Assembly (NCBI GenBank): GCA_905215155.1
Contig: CAJMPJ010000017.1
Span: forward strand, 1-58,194
Direction of reading: 5' to 3'
Origin: an uncultured bacterium
GTDB lineage: Bacteria > Bacillota > Clostridia > Lachnospirales > Lachnospiraceae
DNA length: 58,194 nt
Below the pieces are notes generated by a model that searched no databases, was not told the DNA's origin, and worked only from the letters and a program-made list of their open reading frames with translations. The position numbers and the translations under genes were made by a program. This document shows, one piece after another, positions 15,756 to 25,451 of this stretch (position 1 is its first letter; every line of letters starts with the position of its first letter).

Positions 15756-15785
15756 TTTATACCATTGAATGACAGAATGCGTCAA
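15756..15785 (-). promoter_or_regulatory. Promoter of the PRPP synthetase gene
   Basis: On the minus strand: TTGACG (15785-15780), 18-base spacer, TATAAA (15761-15756). Confidence 0.7.
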
Positions 15786-15828
15786 TAGTCTTTGTTATAT
15801 TTTCGTAAAAAAAACAAAGAACGCTTCC

Positions 15829-15857
15829 TTTACAAAGAGAAACAATCTTGTTATGAT
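15829..15857 (+). promoter_or_regulatory. Sigma-A promoter of the DUF512-der-plsY-gpsA block
   Basis: TTTACA (15829-15834), 17-base spacer, TATGAT (15852-15857), 31 bases before the start codon. Confidence 0.85.
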
Positions 15858-15888
15858 ATATTAGATAGTTACAGAAAGGTAAAATAAT

Positions 15889-17256
15889 ATGAGCATAAAA
15901 GGACATATCATAAAAACGGTCGATCCGGATTCCATTGCAGAACAGCTGGAACTGGAGCCGGGAGATGCCGTTTTATCCATAGACGGCAAGGTACTGGAAG
16001 ACATTTTTGATTATGAATATTATATAAACAGTGAATCCATATTAATGGTCGTCAGAAAGAAGAACGGCGAAGAATGGGAACTTGAAATAGAGAATGAATA
16101 CCAGGATCTGGGGATAACCTTTGAAAACGGGCTGATGAGCGATTACCGTTCCTGCCGGAACAACTGCATTTTCTGCTTTATTGACCAGATGCCTTCCGGA
16201 ATGAGGGAAACCCTCTATTTTAAGGATGATGATTCCCGTCTCTCCTTTTTGCAGGGGAATTATGTGACCCTTACAAATATGAGCGACCACGATATTAAAC
16301 GCATTATTGAATTTAAGCTGGCTCCCATTAATATTTCCGTGCATACCACCAATCCGGAATTAAGATGCAAGATGCTTCATAACCGTTTTGCCGGAGAAGC
16401 GCTGCAAAAGATCCGTCAGCTCTATGAAGCTGAGATACCCATGAACGGTCAGATCGTGCTTTGCAAGGGTGTCAATGACGGGGAGGAGCTGGAACGAACC
16501 ATAAGAGATTTATCAGAGTATCTTCCATATATGAAAAGTGTTTCCATTGTACCCGTAGGCATTTCAAAGTACCGCAATGGGTTATATCCCCTGGAAGCAT
16601 TGAATAAGGAAGATGCCAGAAACGTTTTGGACATTGTAAAACGGTGGCAGAAAAAACTATATAAGACTCATGGCAGTCATTTTATCCATGCAAGTGACGA
16701 GTTTTATATACTGGCGGGTTTGCCGCTGCCAGAGGAAGAGGAGTATGACGGTTATATCCAGTTGGAGAACGGAGTTGGGATGATCCGTCTTCTGGAGGAG
16801 GAAGTGGTTGCCGCTCTTGCAAAACTGAAAGGGGACAACCAGTCGGAAGAGATATCCATTGCGACAGGTAAGCTGGCCGCTCCTTATATTGAGGAACATG
16901 CAAAGAGGGTTATGAAAAAGTTTCCGGGCAGGACCGTTCATGTTTATACAATCACCAATGAATTTTTTGGAGAGCAGATTACGGTTGCAGGGTTGATCAC
17001 CGGCCAGGATCTGATTTGCCAGCTGAAAGGGAAGAAGCTGGGCAGCAGACTGCTGCTTCCCGAATGTATGTTCCGCAGCGGGGAAGAGGTTTTTCTTGAT
17101 GATGTAACAAAAACAGATGTACAAAATGCTTTACAAGTACAGGTAGATATTGTAAAATCAAGCGGTCAGGATTTTGTGCAGGCAGTTTTAGGGCCGGTAA
17201 AAGAAAATGATGCTTCTTATGATGGATATGAATTAAAGGAGATAATATATGAGTAA
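15889..17256 (+). CDS. PDZ/radical SAM protein of the DUF512 family
   Basis: A 455-residue protein of the TIGR03279-type family. An N-terminal PDZ-like domain ([20 protein letters not shown] then [11 protein letters not shown]) is followed by an iron-sulphur cysteine cluster CRNNCIFC (spacing CX3CX2C, near residues 86-93) and a radical-SAM-like barrel, then the DUF512 C-terminal domain ([13 protein letters not shown]). The reaction is unknown. It overlaps the start of der by 8 bases, a conserved link in Clostridia that hints at a role near ribosome assembly or RNA modification (inference). GAAAGGTAA precedes ATG 15889. Confidence 0.92.
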   Translation: MSIKGHIIKTVDPDSIAEQLELEPGDAVLSIDGKVLEDIFDYEYYINSESILMVVRKKNGEEWELEIENEYQDLGITFENGLMSDYRSCRNNCIFCFIDQMPSGMRETLYFKDDDSRLSFLQGNYVTLTNMSDHDIKRIIEFKLAPINISVHTTNPELRCKMLHNRFAGEALQKIRQLYEAEIPMNGQIVLCKGVNDGEELERTIRDLSEYLPYMKSVSIVPVGISKYRNGLYPLEALNKEDARNVLDIVKRWQKKLYKTHGSHFIHASDEFYILAGLPLPEEEEYDGYIQLENGVGMIRLLEEEVVAALAKLKGDNQSEEISIATGKLAAPYIEEHAKRVMKKFPGRTVHVYTITNEFFGEQITVAGLITGQDLICQLKGKKLGSRLLLPECMFRSGEEVFLDDVTKTDVQNALQVQVDIVKSSGQDFVQAVLGPVKENDASYDGYELKEIIYE

Positions 17257-18577
17257 ACCAATAGTTGCCATCGTAGGCCGTCCGAATGTAGGAAAGTCTA
17301 CGTTGTTTAATGTGTTAGCCGGCGATACCATTTCGATTGTTAAAGATACGCCTGGGGTTACCAGAGACCGTATTTACGCCGATTGTAACTGGCTTGACCG
17401 GAATTTTACCCTGATTGATACGGGCGGTATTGAACCCGACAGCAATGATATCATTTTGTCTCAGATGAGAGAACAGGCAGAAATCGCCATTGCCACCGCA
17501 GATGTGATTGTTTTCATTGTGGATGTGCGTCAGGGACTGGTGGATTCTGATTCCAAAGTTGCAGATATGTTAAGAAAGTCCAAGAAACCCGTGGTTCTTG
17601 CCGTGAATAAAGTGGACAGCTTCCAAAAGTTCGGCAACGATGTATATGAGTTTTACAATCTGGGAATAGGTGATCCGGTTCCGGTATCCGCTGCTTCCAG
17701 ACTTGGACTTGGAGAACTGCTGGATGAAGTGATCAAGCATTTTGACGCAGCAGAAGAAAATGAAGAAGAGGACGACCGTCCGAGAATTGCTGTTGTAGGC
17801 AAACCAAATGTAGGAAAATCTTCTATTATAAACCAGCTTTTAGGTGAAAACCGGGTCATCGTATCCAATATTGCAGGAACCACCAGGGATGCGGTGGATA
17901 CGGAGATCATCCATAACGGCACAGAGTATGTATTTATTGATACAGCCGGTTTAAGGCGCAAAAGTAAGATCAAGGAAGAACTGGAGCGTTACAGCATCAT
18001 CCGAACGGTTACAGCAGTGGAACGTGCCGATGTGGTGATCGTGGTGATTGATGCAGAAGAAGGCGTCACAGAACAGGATGCAAAGATCGCAGGCATTGCC
18101 CATGAACGCGGAAAAGGCATTATCGTAGCAGTGAATAAATGGGATGCCATTGAAAAGAATGACAAGACCATTTATGAATATACCAACAAAATCAAGAATA
18201 CTCTGTCCTTTATGCCATATGCGGAATTTGCATTTATCTCTGCTAAAACCGGACAGAGAATGAATAAGCTGTTTGAACTGATTGATATGGTACGTGAAAA
18301 CCAGACGCTCAGAGTTGCTACCGGAGTATTAAATGAGATCATGACAGAGGCCGTGGCTCTTCAGCAGCCGCCGTCTGATAAAGGCAAACGTCTGAGACTC
18401 TACTATATTACTCAGGTCGCCGTAAAACCCCCGACTTTTGTAATCTTTATCAATGATAAAGAACTGACCCATTTTTCTTATACCAGATATCTTGAAAACA
18501 GGATACGAGATGCATTTGGTTTTAAGGGTACTTCCCTGAAATTTATTTATAGAGAAAGAAGCGGAAAGGAACAATAG
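17249..18577 (+). CDS. der: Ribosome-associated GTPase Der (EngA)
   Basis: An essential double-GTPase for 50S assembly. The 442 residues contain two full G domains: [12 protein letters not shown] / DTGGIEPDS / NKVDS, and [12 protein letters not shown] / [10 protein letters not shown] / NKWDAIE, followed by a KH-like C-terminal domain. The start ATG 17249 overlaps the preceding gene; GGAGATAAT lies upstream. plsY follows after one base. Confidence 0.98.
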   Translation: MSKPIVAIVGRPNVGKSTLFNVLAGDTISIVKDTPGVTRDRIYADCNWLDRNFTLIDTGGIEPDSNDIILSQMREQAEIAIATADVIVFIVDVRQGLVDSDSKVADMLRKSKKPVVLAVNKVDSFQKFGNDVYEFYNLGIGDPVPVSAASRLGLGELLDEVIKHFDAAEENEEEDDRPRIAVVGKPNVGKSSIINQLLGENRVIVSNIAGTTRDAVDTEIIHNGTEYVFIDTAGLRRKSKIKEELERYSIIRTVTAVERADVVIVVIDAEEGVTEQDAKIAGIAHERGKGIIVAVNKWDAIEKNDKTIYEYTNKIKNTLSFMPYAEFAFISAKTGQRMNKLFELIDMVRENQTLRVATGVLNEIMTEAVALQQPPSDKGKRLRLYYITQVAVKPPTFVIFINDKELTHFSYTRYLENRIRDAFGFKGTSLKFIYRERSGKEQ

Positions 18578-18578
18578 T

Positions 18579-19220
18579 ATGGAAAGAATTATCTGTCTTT
18601 TGGCAGGTTATCTGCTCGGTTTGATACAGTCCGGCTATTTTTACGGAAAAACCCATGAGATTGATATTCGCAATTATGGAAGTGGAAATACCGGCACGAC
18701 CAATGCCTTACGGGTGATGGGGGCAAAGGCAGGAGCAATTGTCTTTTTTGGAGATTTCTTAAAATCTTTGGTTCCCTGTCTTCTGATCCGTGTCATATTC
18801 CAGAACAGACCGGAGCTGGTGTATTTGATGATTTTGTATACAGGCTTAGGAGTTATTTTAGGCCATAATTACCCTTTTTACTTAAACTTCAAAGGTGGCA
18901 AGGGAATTGCGGCGACTGCCGGACTGATTGTGGCCTTAGATTTAAGGATGACGCTTTTGTGTATCGTTGCTTTTATACTGATTGTTGCGGTTACCAGATA
19001 CGTTTCGCTGGGATCTTTGGTGGTTGCAGTCATACTATTTGTCTGGCTGCTCCTTTTTGCTGGAATGGGAGCGTACGGACTGGACAGAAAATTACTGCCG
19101 GAATTTTACATAATGGCGGCGGTCATAAGCGGGTTGGCATTCTGGCGCCATCGTGCCAATATCGGTCGTCTTGTCCGTGGTACAGAGAATAAGATCTCTT
19201 TGAACAGTGGAAAAAAATAA
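18579..19220 (+). CDS. plsY: Acyl-phosphate:glycerol-3-phosphate acyltransferase PlsY
   Basis: A membrane enzyme that makes lysophosphatidate from acyl-phosphate. The 213 residues form about five membrane spans and contain the conserved loops YGSGNTGTTNALRVMG, LGHNYPFYLNFKGGKGIAA and FWRHRANIGRLVRGTENKI. Linked to gpsA, which supplies its glycerol-3-phosphate substrate. Confidence 0.97.
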   Translation: MERIICLLAGYLLGLIQSGYFYGKTHEIDIRNYGSGNTGTTNALRVMGAKAGAIVFFGDFLKSLVPCLLIRVIFQNRPELVYLMILYTGLGVILGHNYPFYLNFKGGKGIAATAGLIVALDLRMTLLCIVAFILIVAVTRYVSLGSLVVAVILFVWLLLFAGMGAYGLDRKLLPEFYIMAAVISGLAFWRHRANIGRLVRGTENKISLNSGKK

Positions 19221-19235
19221 AATGAGGTGAAGAAA

Positions 19236-20246
19236 ATGGCAAAAATTGGAGTTATTGGATCAGGGAGTTGGGGTATTGCTTTGGCATCTCTTCTATATAA
19301 TAATAAGCATGAGGTGACAGTATGGTCGGCACTTCCGGATGAGATCGCCGAGATGAAAACCACCAGAAGGCATCATACGCTTCCGGAACTGGTTCTTCCA
19401 GATGACATGATCTTTACAGAAAGTCTTGAGGAAGCTATGACTGGGCGGGATATTCTGGTAACAGCGGTCCCTTCCATTTACGTTCGCTCCACCGCTCAGA
19501 AGATGAAACCGTTCTGCCGGTATGGGCAGGTGGTGGTCAATGTTGCAAAGGGAATTGAAGAGTCTACGCTTATGACACTTTCTGAGATTTTAGAGGAAGA
19601 ACTTCCTATGGCAGATGTGGCCGTTTTATCCGGTCCCAGTCATGCGGAAGAGGTGAGCAGAGGTCTGCCTACCACCTGCGTTGCAGGTGCCCGTACCAGA
19701 AAGACAGCCGAATATATTCAGGGGTTATTTATGCATGAAGTTTTCCGCGTTTACACAAGCCCGGATATTCAGGGCATAGAAATCGGCGGTTCTCTTAAAA
19801 ATGTTATTGCGCTTGCAGCCGGAATTGCAGATGGACTGGGTTACGGAGATAACACGAAAGCAGCTTTGATTACAAGAGGAATCACGGAGATATCCAGGCT
19901 TGGTACTGCCATGGGCGGGAAGTTCCAGACCTTCTGCGGCCTTTCCGGAATCGGTGATTTGATTGTCACCTGTGCAAGCATGCACAGCAGAAACCGGAGA
20001 GCAGGTATTCTCATCGGCCAGGGGAAAACCATGGAGGAGGCCACTGAGGAAGTAAAAATGGTAGTTGAAGGTGTGTATTCTGCAAAAGCAGCACTGGCAT
20101 TATCAAGAAAATACCAGGTTTCCATGCCGATTGTAGAACAGGTAAATGAAGTTTTGTTCAACGGAAAGCCTGCTTCTGAAGCGGTAAAAGATTTGATGTT
20201 ACGGGATAAAACAATTGAAAGTTCTGATCTTCCTTGGGATAATTAA
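19236..20246 (+). CDS. gpsA: Glycerol-3-phosphate dehydrogenase (NAD(P)+)
   Basis: Reduces dihydroxyacetone phosphate to glycerol-3-phosphate for phospholipid synthesis. The 336 residues start with the Rossmann motif IGVIGSGSWGIALASLL and include KGIEEST, SGPSHAEEV, LKNVIALAAGIADGLGYGDN (catalytic Lys) and GLSGIGDLIVTC. ATG 19236 is preceded by GAGGTGA; the in-frame GTG at 19227 belongs to that ribosome site. No strong terminator follows. Confidence 0.97.
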   Translation: MAKIGVIGSGSWGIALASLLYNNKHEVTVWSALPDEIAEMKTTRRHHTLPELVLPDDMIFTESLEEAMTGRDILVTAVPSIYVRSTAQKMKPFCRYGQVVVNVAKGIEESTLMTLSEILEEELPMADVAVLSGPSHAEEVSRGLPTTCVAGARTRKTAEYIQGLFMHEVFRVYTSPDIQGIEIGGSLKNVIALAAGIADGLGYGDNTKAALITRGITEISRLGTAMGGKFQTFCGLSGIGDLIVTCASMHSRNRRAGILIGQGKTMEEATEEVKMVVEGVYSAKAALALSRKYQVSMPIVEQVNEVLFNGKPASEAVKDLMLRDKTIESSDLPWDN

Positions 20247-20283
20247 AAGAAAACTGAATTTTTTATATTTAAAACAAAAGCAG

Positions 20284-20312
20284 TTGACATTTTTTTAAAG
20301 CCATTCTATTAT
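20284..20312 (+). promoter_or_regulatory. Sigma-A promoter of the liv-type ABC operon
   Basis: TTGACA (20284-20289), 17-base spacer, TATTAT (20307-20312), 67 bases before the start codon. A following TATAAA at 20310 overlaps it. Confidence 0.85.
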
Positions 20313-20378
20313 AAAGACTATGTATATATGGTCAGAGGGACTGTATATATCAAAACATTTCATGAGGAGGAATGGATT

Positions 20379-21569
20379 ATGAAAAAATCTATGAAGAAGT
20401 TATTAAGTGTTACCTTGGCGGTTGCTATGGCAGCATCTTTGACTGCTTGCGGTGGAAAAGCTCCAGAGTCATCTTCATCTGCTGCTGCGTCAAACGCAAC
20501 TGGAGAAGCTGTTTTTAAAATTGGCGGCATCGGTCCGATTACCGGAAGTACGGCAATTTACGGACAGGCAGTAAAGAATGGTGCGGAACTGGCAATCAGC
20601 GAAATCAATGAAGGCGGCGGAATTAACGGTGTTAAGATTGAATATGACTTCCAGGATGATGAAGGTGATACAGAAAAGGCGGTCAATGCTTATAATACCT
20701 TAAAAGACTGGGGAATGCAGATATTAGTTGGTACGGTTACATCCGCACCATGTATCGCAGTAGGTGCAGAGTCCAACAAAGACAATCTGTTTCAGCTCAC
20801 TCCCTCCGGTTCCGCTGTAGACTGTACTAAATTTGAAAATCAGTTTCGTGTATGCTTCTCTGATCCCAATCAGGGTGCTGCATCCGCACAGTATATTGGA
20901 GAAAATAAACTGGCAACCAAAGTTGCTGTGATTTATGACAGCTCTGATGTTTATTCTACCGGCATCCATGATAAGTTCGTTTCTGAAGCAGAAGGTCAGG
21001 GGATTGAAGTGGTAGCGGATGAGGCTTTTACAGCTGATAACAACACCAACTTCTCCGTACAGCTTCAGAAAGCACAGGATTCCGGTGCTGAATTGGTATT
21101 TCTCCCGATTTATTATTCACAGGCAGCTCTCATTCTTGCTCAGGCAAAACAAATGGGCTTTGAGACAGAATTCTTTGGCTGCGACGGACTTGACGGACTT
21201 TTGAATGTTGAAAATTTTGACACAGCTTTGGCTGAGAACGTGATGCTTCTGACTCCCTTTGCTGCGGATGCAAAAGATGAGCTGACTCAGAAGTTTGTAG
21301 CTTCCTACAAAGAAAAATATAAAGAAACACCAAACCAGTTTGCGGCAGATGCTTATGATGCAATCTATGCAATCAAAGCTGCTTCTGAAAAAGCTGCTAT
21401 AACACCGGATATGGATGCATCTGCAATCTGTGATGCACTGAAAAAATCCATGACAGAAATCACCATCAACGGTTTGACCGGTGAAAATATGACATGGACT
21501 GCCGACGGGGAACCGGAGAAGGCTCCAAAAGCAGTTAAGATTGTAAACGGTGTTTATACTGCAATGTAA
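20379..21569 (+). CDS. livJ: Branched-chain amino acid-type ABC transporter substrate-binding lipoprotein
   Basis: A 396-residue extracellular binding protein (Peripla_BP_6 fold). The N-terminus KKSMKKLLSVTLAVAMAASL ends in lipobox LTAC, with Cys near residue 23 as the lipid anchor, followed by a Ser/Ala linker. Next come IGGIGPITGSTAIYGQAVKN and EINEGGGINGVKIEYDFQDD, typical of Leu/Ile/Val binding proteins. ATG 20379 has TGAGGAGG upstream; an earlier in-frame GTG at 20328 lacks one. First gene of a complete importer; a terminator after it probably keeps it expressed above the permeases. The ligand is inferred from family; related proteins also bind amides or aromatic compounds. Confidence 0.93.
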   Translation: MKKSMKKLLSVTLAVAMAASLTACGGKAPESSSSAAASNATGEAVFKIGGIGPITGSTAIYGQAVKNGAELAISEINEGGGINGVKIEYDFQDDEGDTEKAVNAYNTLKDWGMQILVGTVTSAPCIAVGAESNKDNLFQLTPSGSAVDCTKFENQFRVCFSDPNQGAASAQYIGENKLATKVAVIYDSSDVYSTGIHDKFVSEAEGQGIEVVADEAFTADNNTNFSVQLQKAQDSGAELVFLPIYYSQAALILAQAKQMGFETEFFGCDGLDGLLNVENFDTALAENVMLLTPFAADAKDELTQKFVASYKEKYKETPNQFAADAYDAIYAIKAASEKAAITPDMDASAICDALKKSMTEITINGLTGENMTWTADGEPEKAPKAVKIVNGVYTAM

Positions 21570-21605
21570 TTACGAAATGAATATCATTTGGTAAATGACC
21601 CAATG

Positions 21606-21636
21606 GAGGGTCGTCCAAGGGACGACTCTCTTTTTT
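21606..21636 (+). terminator. Terminator/attenuator between livJ and livH
   Basis: An 11-base stem (GAGGGTCGTCC with GGACGACTCTC, one G-T pair), loop AAG, then six T. Partial read-through would give excess binding protein over membrane components. Confidence 0.9.
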
Positions 21637-21665
21637 AAAATAAACGACGAATGAGGTGCGTTGGT

Positions 21666-22550
21666 ATGATGAGTTTCATATCCTATTTTATTAATGGTAT
21701 AAGCCTGGGCAGCGTTTATGCAATCATTGCTTTAGGATATACCATGGTATATGGCATTGCCAAGATGCTGAACTTTGCTCATGGTGATGTAATTATGATT
21801 GGAGGATACGTGGTGTTCACAGTCGTCAGCACGATGGGCTTAGGTCCGGTTGCCGGCGTTCTCCTTGCGGTTATTTTATGTACTGTACTGGGCGTGGTCA
21901 TTGAGGGCGTCGCTTATCGTCCTTTGCGTATGGCAAGTCCTCTTGCAGTTCTGATTACGGCAATCGGTGTGAGCTACTTACTTCAAAACATCGCACTGCT
22001 TGTTTTCGGTTCCAATCCCAAGTCCTTTACATCAGTCGTAACAATTCCGGCACTGAAGCTGGCAGATGGAAAACTGACTATTTCCGGAGAGACAATTGTT
22101 ACGATCATCAGCTGTGTTGTTATTATGATCGGTTTGACCGCATTTATTAAAAAAACAAGAGCCGGACAGGCCATGTTAGCGGTATCAGAAGATAAAGGAG
22201 CTGCCCAGTTAATGGGAATCAATGTGGACGGTACCATTGCACTTACGTTTGCAATCGGTTCTGCTCTGGCTGCCGTTGCAGGTGCCCTTTTATGTTCTGC
22301 ATATCCGACTTTAACCCCCTATACCGGATCCATGCCAGGCATTAAGGCATTCGTAGCCGCTGTATTCGGTGGAATCGGTTCAATACCTGGAGCTTTAATC
22401 GGAGGAATTCTGCTGGGGGTTATTGAAAATCTAAGCAAAGCTTATATTTCCTCCCAGTTGTCTGATGCCATCGTATTTGGAGTTCTTATTGTTGTTCTTC
22501 TTGTAAAACCGACGGGAATTTTGGGCAAGAAGATTAGCGAGAAAGTATAG
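21666..22550 (+). CDS. livH: Branched-chain amino acid ABC transporter permease LivH
   Basis: About 294 residues, with some eight membrane spans and the LivH signatures SYFINGISLGSVYAIIALGY, MVYGIAKMLNFAHGD and AAVFGGIGSIPGALIGG. ATG 21666 lies 7 bases after GAGGTG; a second ATG at 21669 is possible. livM follows 9 bases later. Confidence 0.95.
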   Translation: MMSFISYFINGISLGSVYAIIALGYTMVYGIAKMLNFAHGDVIMIGGYVVFTVVSTMGLGPVAGVLLAVILCTVLGVVIEGVAYRPLRMASPLAVLITAIGVSYLLQNIALLVFGSNPKSFTSVVTIPALKLADGKLTISGETIVTIISCVVIMIGLTAFIKKTRAGQAMLAVSEDKGAAQLMGINVDGTIALTFAIGSALAAVAGALLCSAYPTLTPYTGSMPGIKAFVAAVFGGIGSIPGALIGGILLGVIENLSKAYISSQLSDAIVFGVLIVVLLVKPTGILGKKISEKV

Positions 22551-22559
22551 GTGGAGCAT

Positions 22560-23636
22560 ATGGAAAAGAGTAATAAAGCAAGTTTTCGTCTGAGTAAAAC
22601 TTTAAAAAGTAATATCATCACTTATGGAATCGTGATCGCAGCGTTCATTCTTGTGCAGATTCTTATCAATGCAGGTCAGGTCAGCAGTCTGATGAAAGGG
22701 CTCCTGGTACCGCTCTGTATTTATACCATCATGGCAATTTCATTAAATTTAACCGTAGGAATTCTTGGAGAGCTGAGTCTGGGACATGCCGGCTTTATGT
22801 GTGTGGGTGCATTTTCCAGTGCCCTGTTTTCCATTTCCATGCTTGAGACCATACCGAATGCCGGCTTTCGTTTTTTCCTTGCGATCCTTATTGGTGCAGC
22901 TGCGGCTGCGGCTGCCGGAATTATCGTAGGAATCCCGGTATTAAGGCTGCGTGGCGACTATTTGGCCATCGTTACACTGGCTTTTGGGGAAATTATTAAA
23001 AATGTGGTGAATGTTGTTTATATCGGCAAAGATTCCAGCGGTCTGCATTTTTCCATGAAAAATGCCATGGCACTGAACCTGGATAAAGATGGAATCGTGA
23101 TTTTAAACGGAGCCCAGGGAATTACCGGAACTCCAAAGAATTCCACCTTCCTGGTGGGGGTGATTCTTATTCTGGTCACTTTATTTATTGTGCTGAACTT
23201 GATTCATTCCAGATCCGGACGTGCAATCATGTCCGTTCGCGATAACCGTATTGCGGCAGAGTCCATTGGCATTAACATTACGAAATATAAACTGATGGCA
23301 TTTACCATATCGGCTTCGCTGGCTGGAGTTGCCGGAGTATTGTATTCCCATAACTTGTCGTCACTTACTGCAACCCAGAAGAACTTTGGGTATAACCAGT
23401 CCATTATGATCCTGGTGTTTGTAGTTCTTGGCGGTATCGGTAATATCCGGGGATCTATGATTGCTGCAGTAATTCTGACTCTGCTTCCGGAATTGTTAAG
23501 AGGATTAAATACCTACCGAATGCTGATTTACGCCATCGTTCTCATTGTCATGATGATATTTAACTGGAGTCCTAAGCTGATTGACTTCAGAAAACGTTAT
23601 TTTCATAAGAACAGGACAGAAAGAGAGAGGGTGTAA
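22560..23636 (+). CDS. livM: Branched-chain amino acid ABC transporter permease LivM
   Basis: A 358-residue integral membrane protein with the LivM signatures LNLTVGILGELSLGHAGFM, LRLRGDYLAIVTLAFGEI and LVFVVLGGIGNIRGSMIAA. ATG 22560 follows AGGTGGAG; the in-frame GTG at 22551 is part of the ribosome site. It pairs with LivH to form the channel. Confidence 0.95.
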   Translation: MEKSNKASFRLSKTLKSNIITYGIVIAAFILVQILINAGQVSSLMKGLLVPLCIYTIMAISLNLTVGILGELSLGHAGFMCVGAFSSALFSISMLETIPNAGFRFFLAILIGAAAAAAAGIIVGIPVLRLRGDYLAIVTLAFGEIIKNVVNVVYIGKDSSGLHFSMKNAMALNLDKDGIVILNGAQGITGTPKNSTFLVGVILILVTLFIVLNLIHSRSGRAIMSVRDNRIAAESIGINITKYKLMAFTISASLAGVAGVLYSHNLSSLTATQKNFGYNQSIMILVFVVLGGIGNIRGSMIAAVILTLLPELLRGLNTYRMLIYAIVLIVMMIFNWSPKLIDFRKRYFHKNRTERERV

Positions 23637-23638
23637 CC

Positions 23639-24397
23639 ATGGCTTTGCTGGAAATCAAAAATCTTGGAATCTCCTTCGGTGGATTGCGTGCCGTAGATAA
23701 TTTCAGTATTACCATTGAAAAAGGACAGTTATATGGTCTCATTGGTCCCAATGGAGCCGGTAAGACTACCATCTTTAACCTTTTGACCGGAGTATACAAA
23801 CCCAATGCAGGAACCATTCTGCTTGACGGGGAGAATATAACAGGCAAAAAAACGGTGGATATCAACCGGTCCGGAATTGCCAGAACGTTTCAGAATATCC
23901 GGTTGTTTAAGGAATTGACGGTGCTGGATAATGTAAAAACCGGACTTCATAACCAGAATACTTATTCCACAATCGCCGGAATTCTCCGCTTGCCCAAGTA
24001 TTATAAAGTAGAAAGGGAGATGGACGAAAAAGCCATTGAGCTTTTGAAGGTGTTTGATCTGGATAAGGAAAAGGACATCCTTGCCTCCAATCTTCCTTAT
24101 GGAAAGCAGAGAAAGCTGGAGATTGCCCGTGCCCTTGCAACCGGTCCTAAGCTCTTGCTTCTTGATGAGCCTGCGGCAGGAATGAATCCCAATGAGACAA
24201 CAGAGCTTATGGATACCATCCGCTTTGTCCGGGATAATTTCGATATGACTATTTTGCTGATTGAACACGATATGAAACTTGTCTCCGGCATCTGTGAGCG
24301 GCTGACTGTTTTGAATTTCGGCCAGGTTCTTATCCAGGGAAAGACGGCAGATGTGTTAAATGACCCGGAAGTCATCAAGGCATATTTGGGAGAATAA
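23639..24397 (+). CDS. livG: Branched-chain amino acid ABC transporter ATP-binding protein LivG
   Basis: A 252-residue ATPase with Walker A GPNGAGKTT, Q-loop region ARTFQNIRLF, a degenerate signature LPYGKQRKLEIARAL (normal for LivG), Walker B LLLLDEPAAGMNP and switch His in LIEHDM. It begins 2 bases after livM, indicating coupling. The insert between Q-loop and signature is typical of LivG. Confidence 0.96.
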   Translation: MALLEIKNLGISFGGLRAVDNFSITIEKGQLYGLIGPNGAGKTTIFNLLTGVYKPNAGTILLDGENITGKKTVDINRSGIARTFQNIRLFKELTVLDNVKTGLHNQNTYSTIAGILRLPKYYKVEREMDEKAIELLKVFDLDKEKDILASNLPYGKQRKLEIARALATGPKLLLLDEPAAGMNPNETTELMDTIRFVRDNFDMTILLIEHDMKLVSGICERLTVLNFGQVLIQGKTADVLNDPEVIKAYLGE

Positions 24398-24410
24398 GGA
24401 GGCTTAAGAC

Positions 24411-25121
24411 ATGGCAATACTTGAAGTGAAGAATCTGGAAGTATATTATGGCGTCATTAAGGCGCTTAAAAATATTTCCTTTGAAGTGAACGAAGGGGAG
24501 ATCGTTGCTTTGATCGGTGCCAACGGTGCAGGAAAGACAACGACTCTTCATACCATAACCGGTCTTTTAAAAGCGGCTTCCGGTACCATTCAGTTTGACG
24601 GACACGATATTACGAAGATACGTGGAGATAAAATCGTAGGAATGGGAATGGCCCATGTCCCAGAGGGGCGCCGTGTATTTGCGTCCCTGAGTGTTTATGA
24701 GAATCTAAAACTCGGTGCTTATACAAGACGGGATAAAAATGAAATTGAAGAAACGCTGCAGATGATATACAAGCGCTTTCCAAGGCTTCTGGAACGGAAA
24801 AACCAGCCGGCAGGAACCTTGAGCGGAGGAGAACAGCAGATGTTAGCCATGGGACGGGCATTGATGAGCCATCCAAAAGTAATCGTACTTGATGAGCCGT
24901 CTATGGGGCTTTCTCCGATTTATGTCAGTGAAATTTTTGATATCATTCAGGAAATCAATAAGTCAGGAACCACCGTACTTCTGGTGGAACAGAATGCGAA
25001 AAAGGCTTTGTCCATCGCTAACCGTGCTTATGTTCTGGAAACAGGAGAAATCGTATTAAGCGGTGATGCCAAGGAGCTTATGAATAATGACTCTGTAAAG
25101 AAGGCTTATTTAAGTGAATAA
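24411..25121 (+). CDS. livF: Branched-chain amino acid ABC transporter ATP-binding protein LivF
   Basis: A 236-residue ATPase with Walker A GANGAGKTTTLH, AHVPEGRRVFASLSVYENL (LivF hallmark), signature LSGGEQQMLAMGRAL and Walker B VIVLDEPSMGLSP. AAGGAGG precedes ATG 24411. Last gene of the importer, followed by a strong terminator. Confidence 0.96.
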   Translation: MAILEVKNLEVYYGVIKALKNISFEVNEGEIVALIGANGAGKTTTLHTITGLLKAASGTIQFDGHDITKIRGDKIVGMGMAHVPEGRRVFASLSVYENLKLGAYTRRDKNEIEETLQMIYKRFPRLLERKNQPAGTLSGGEQQMLAMGRALMSHPKVIVLDEPSMGLSPIYVSEIFDIIQEINKSGTTVLLVEQNAKKALSIANRAYVLETGEIVLSGDAKELMNNDSVKKAYLSE

Positions 25122-25153
25122 AAAGTGTTTGGATACGGAATGAAAGAATCAGT

Positions 25154-25208
25154 TCCCTGCAGCTTGCAAGTTGGTGAAAACCTTACTGCAAGCTACAGGG
25201 ATTTTTTG
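25154..25208 (+). terminator. Terminator of the liv operon
   Basis: CCCTGCAGCTTGCA (from 25155) pairs with TGCAAGCTACAGGG (to 25200) with one mismatch, followed by ATTTTTTG. Confidence 0.88.
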
Positions 25209-25339
25209 TTTCTCCCTCAGAATTCATGAAAATACACAATAAAGGAACATTAACAAATATCATATTTATATAATATTATGATAACAGGCCACTTAAATCC
25301 CAGTGATTCAGGCAGGTTTATTACGTTATAAAATGATTG

Positions 25340-25369
25340 TTTACAACTAATTTGTGCTAATGCTAAAAT
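25340..25369 (+). promoter_or_regulatory. Candidate promoter of the rhamnogalacturonan lyase gene
   Basis: TTTACA (25340-25345), 18-base spacer, TAAAAT (25364-25369). The 330-base gap from 25122 to 25451 holds the liv terminator, an AT-rich stretch in which I see nothing else, this promoter and the palindrome that follows it. Confidence 0.65.
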
Positions 25370-25373
25370 CTTT

Positions 25374-25393
25374 ATGGGAATTCCCATTTCCCA
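25374..25393 (+). promoter_or_regulatory. Palindromic putative operator at the predicted transcription start
   Basis: ATGGGAATTCCCAT is a perfect 14-base palindrome (25374-25387), and TTCCCA is repeated immediately after (25388-25393). The palindrome starts five bases after the -10, covering the likely +1, where a repressor would block initiation. The regulator is unknown. Confidence 0.55.
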
Positions 25394-25451
25394 ATAACAG
25401 AAAGGAGAAACTGGGGAAGGGGTTAAAATAAAAAAATGGAGGGGGAAACAC

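Noticed and set aside
20379..25121. Assigning the importer to pectin oligosaccharides because the lyase follows
   Set aside because: The binding protein and permeases match the Leu/Ile/Val family, and a strong terminator separates the two units.
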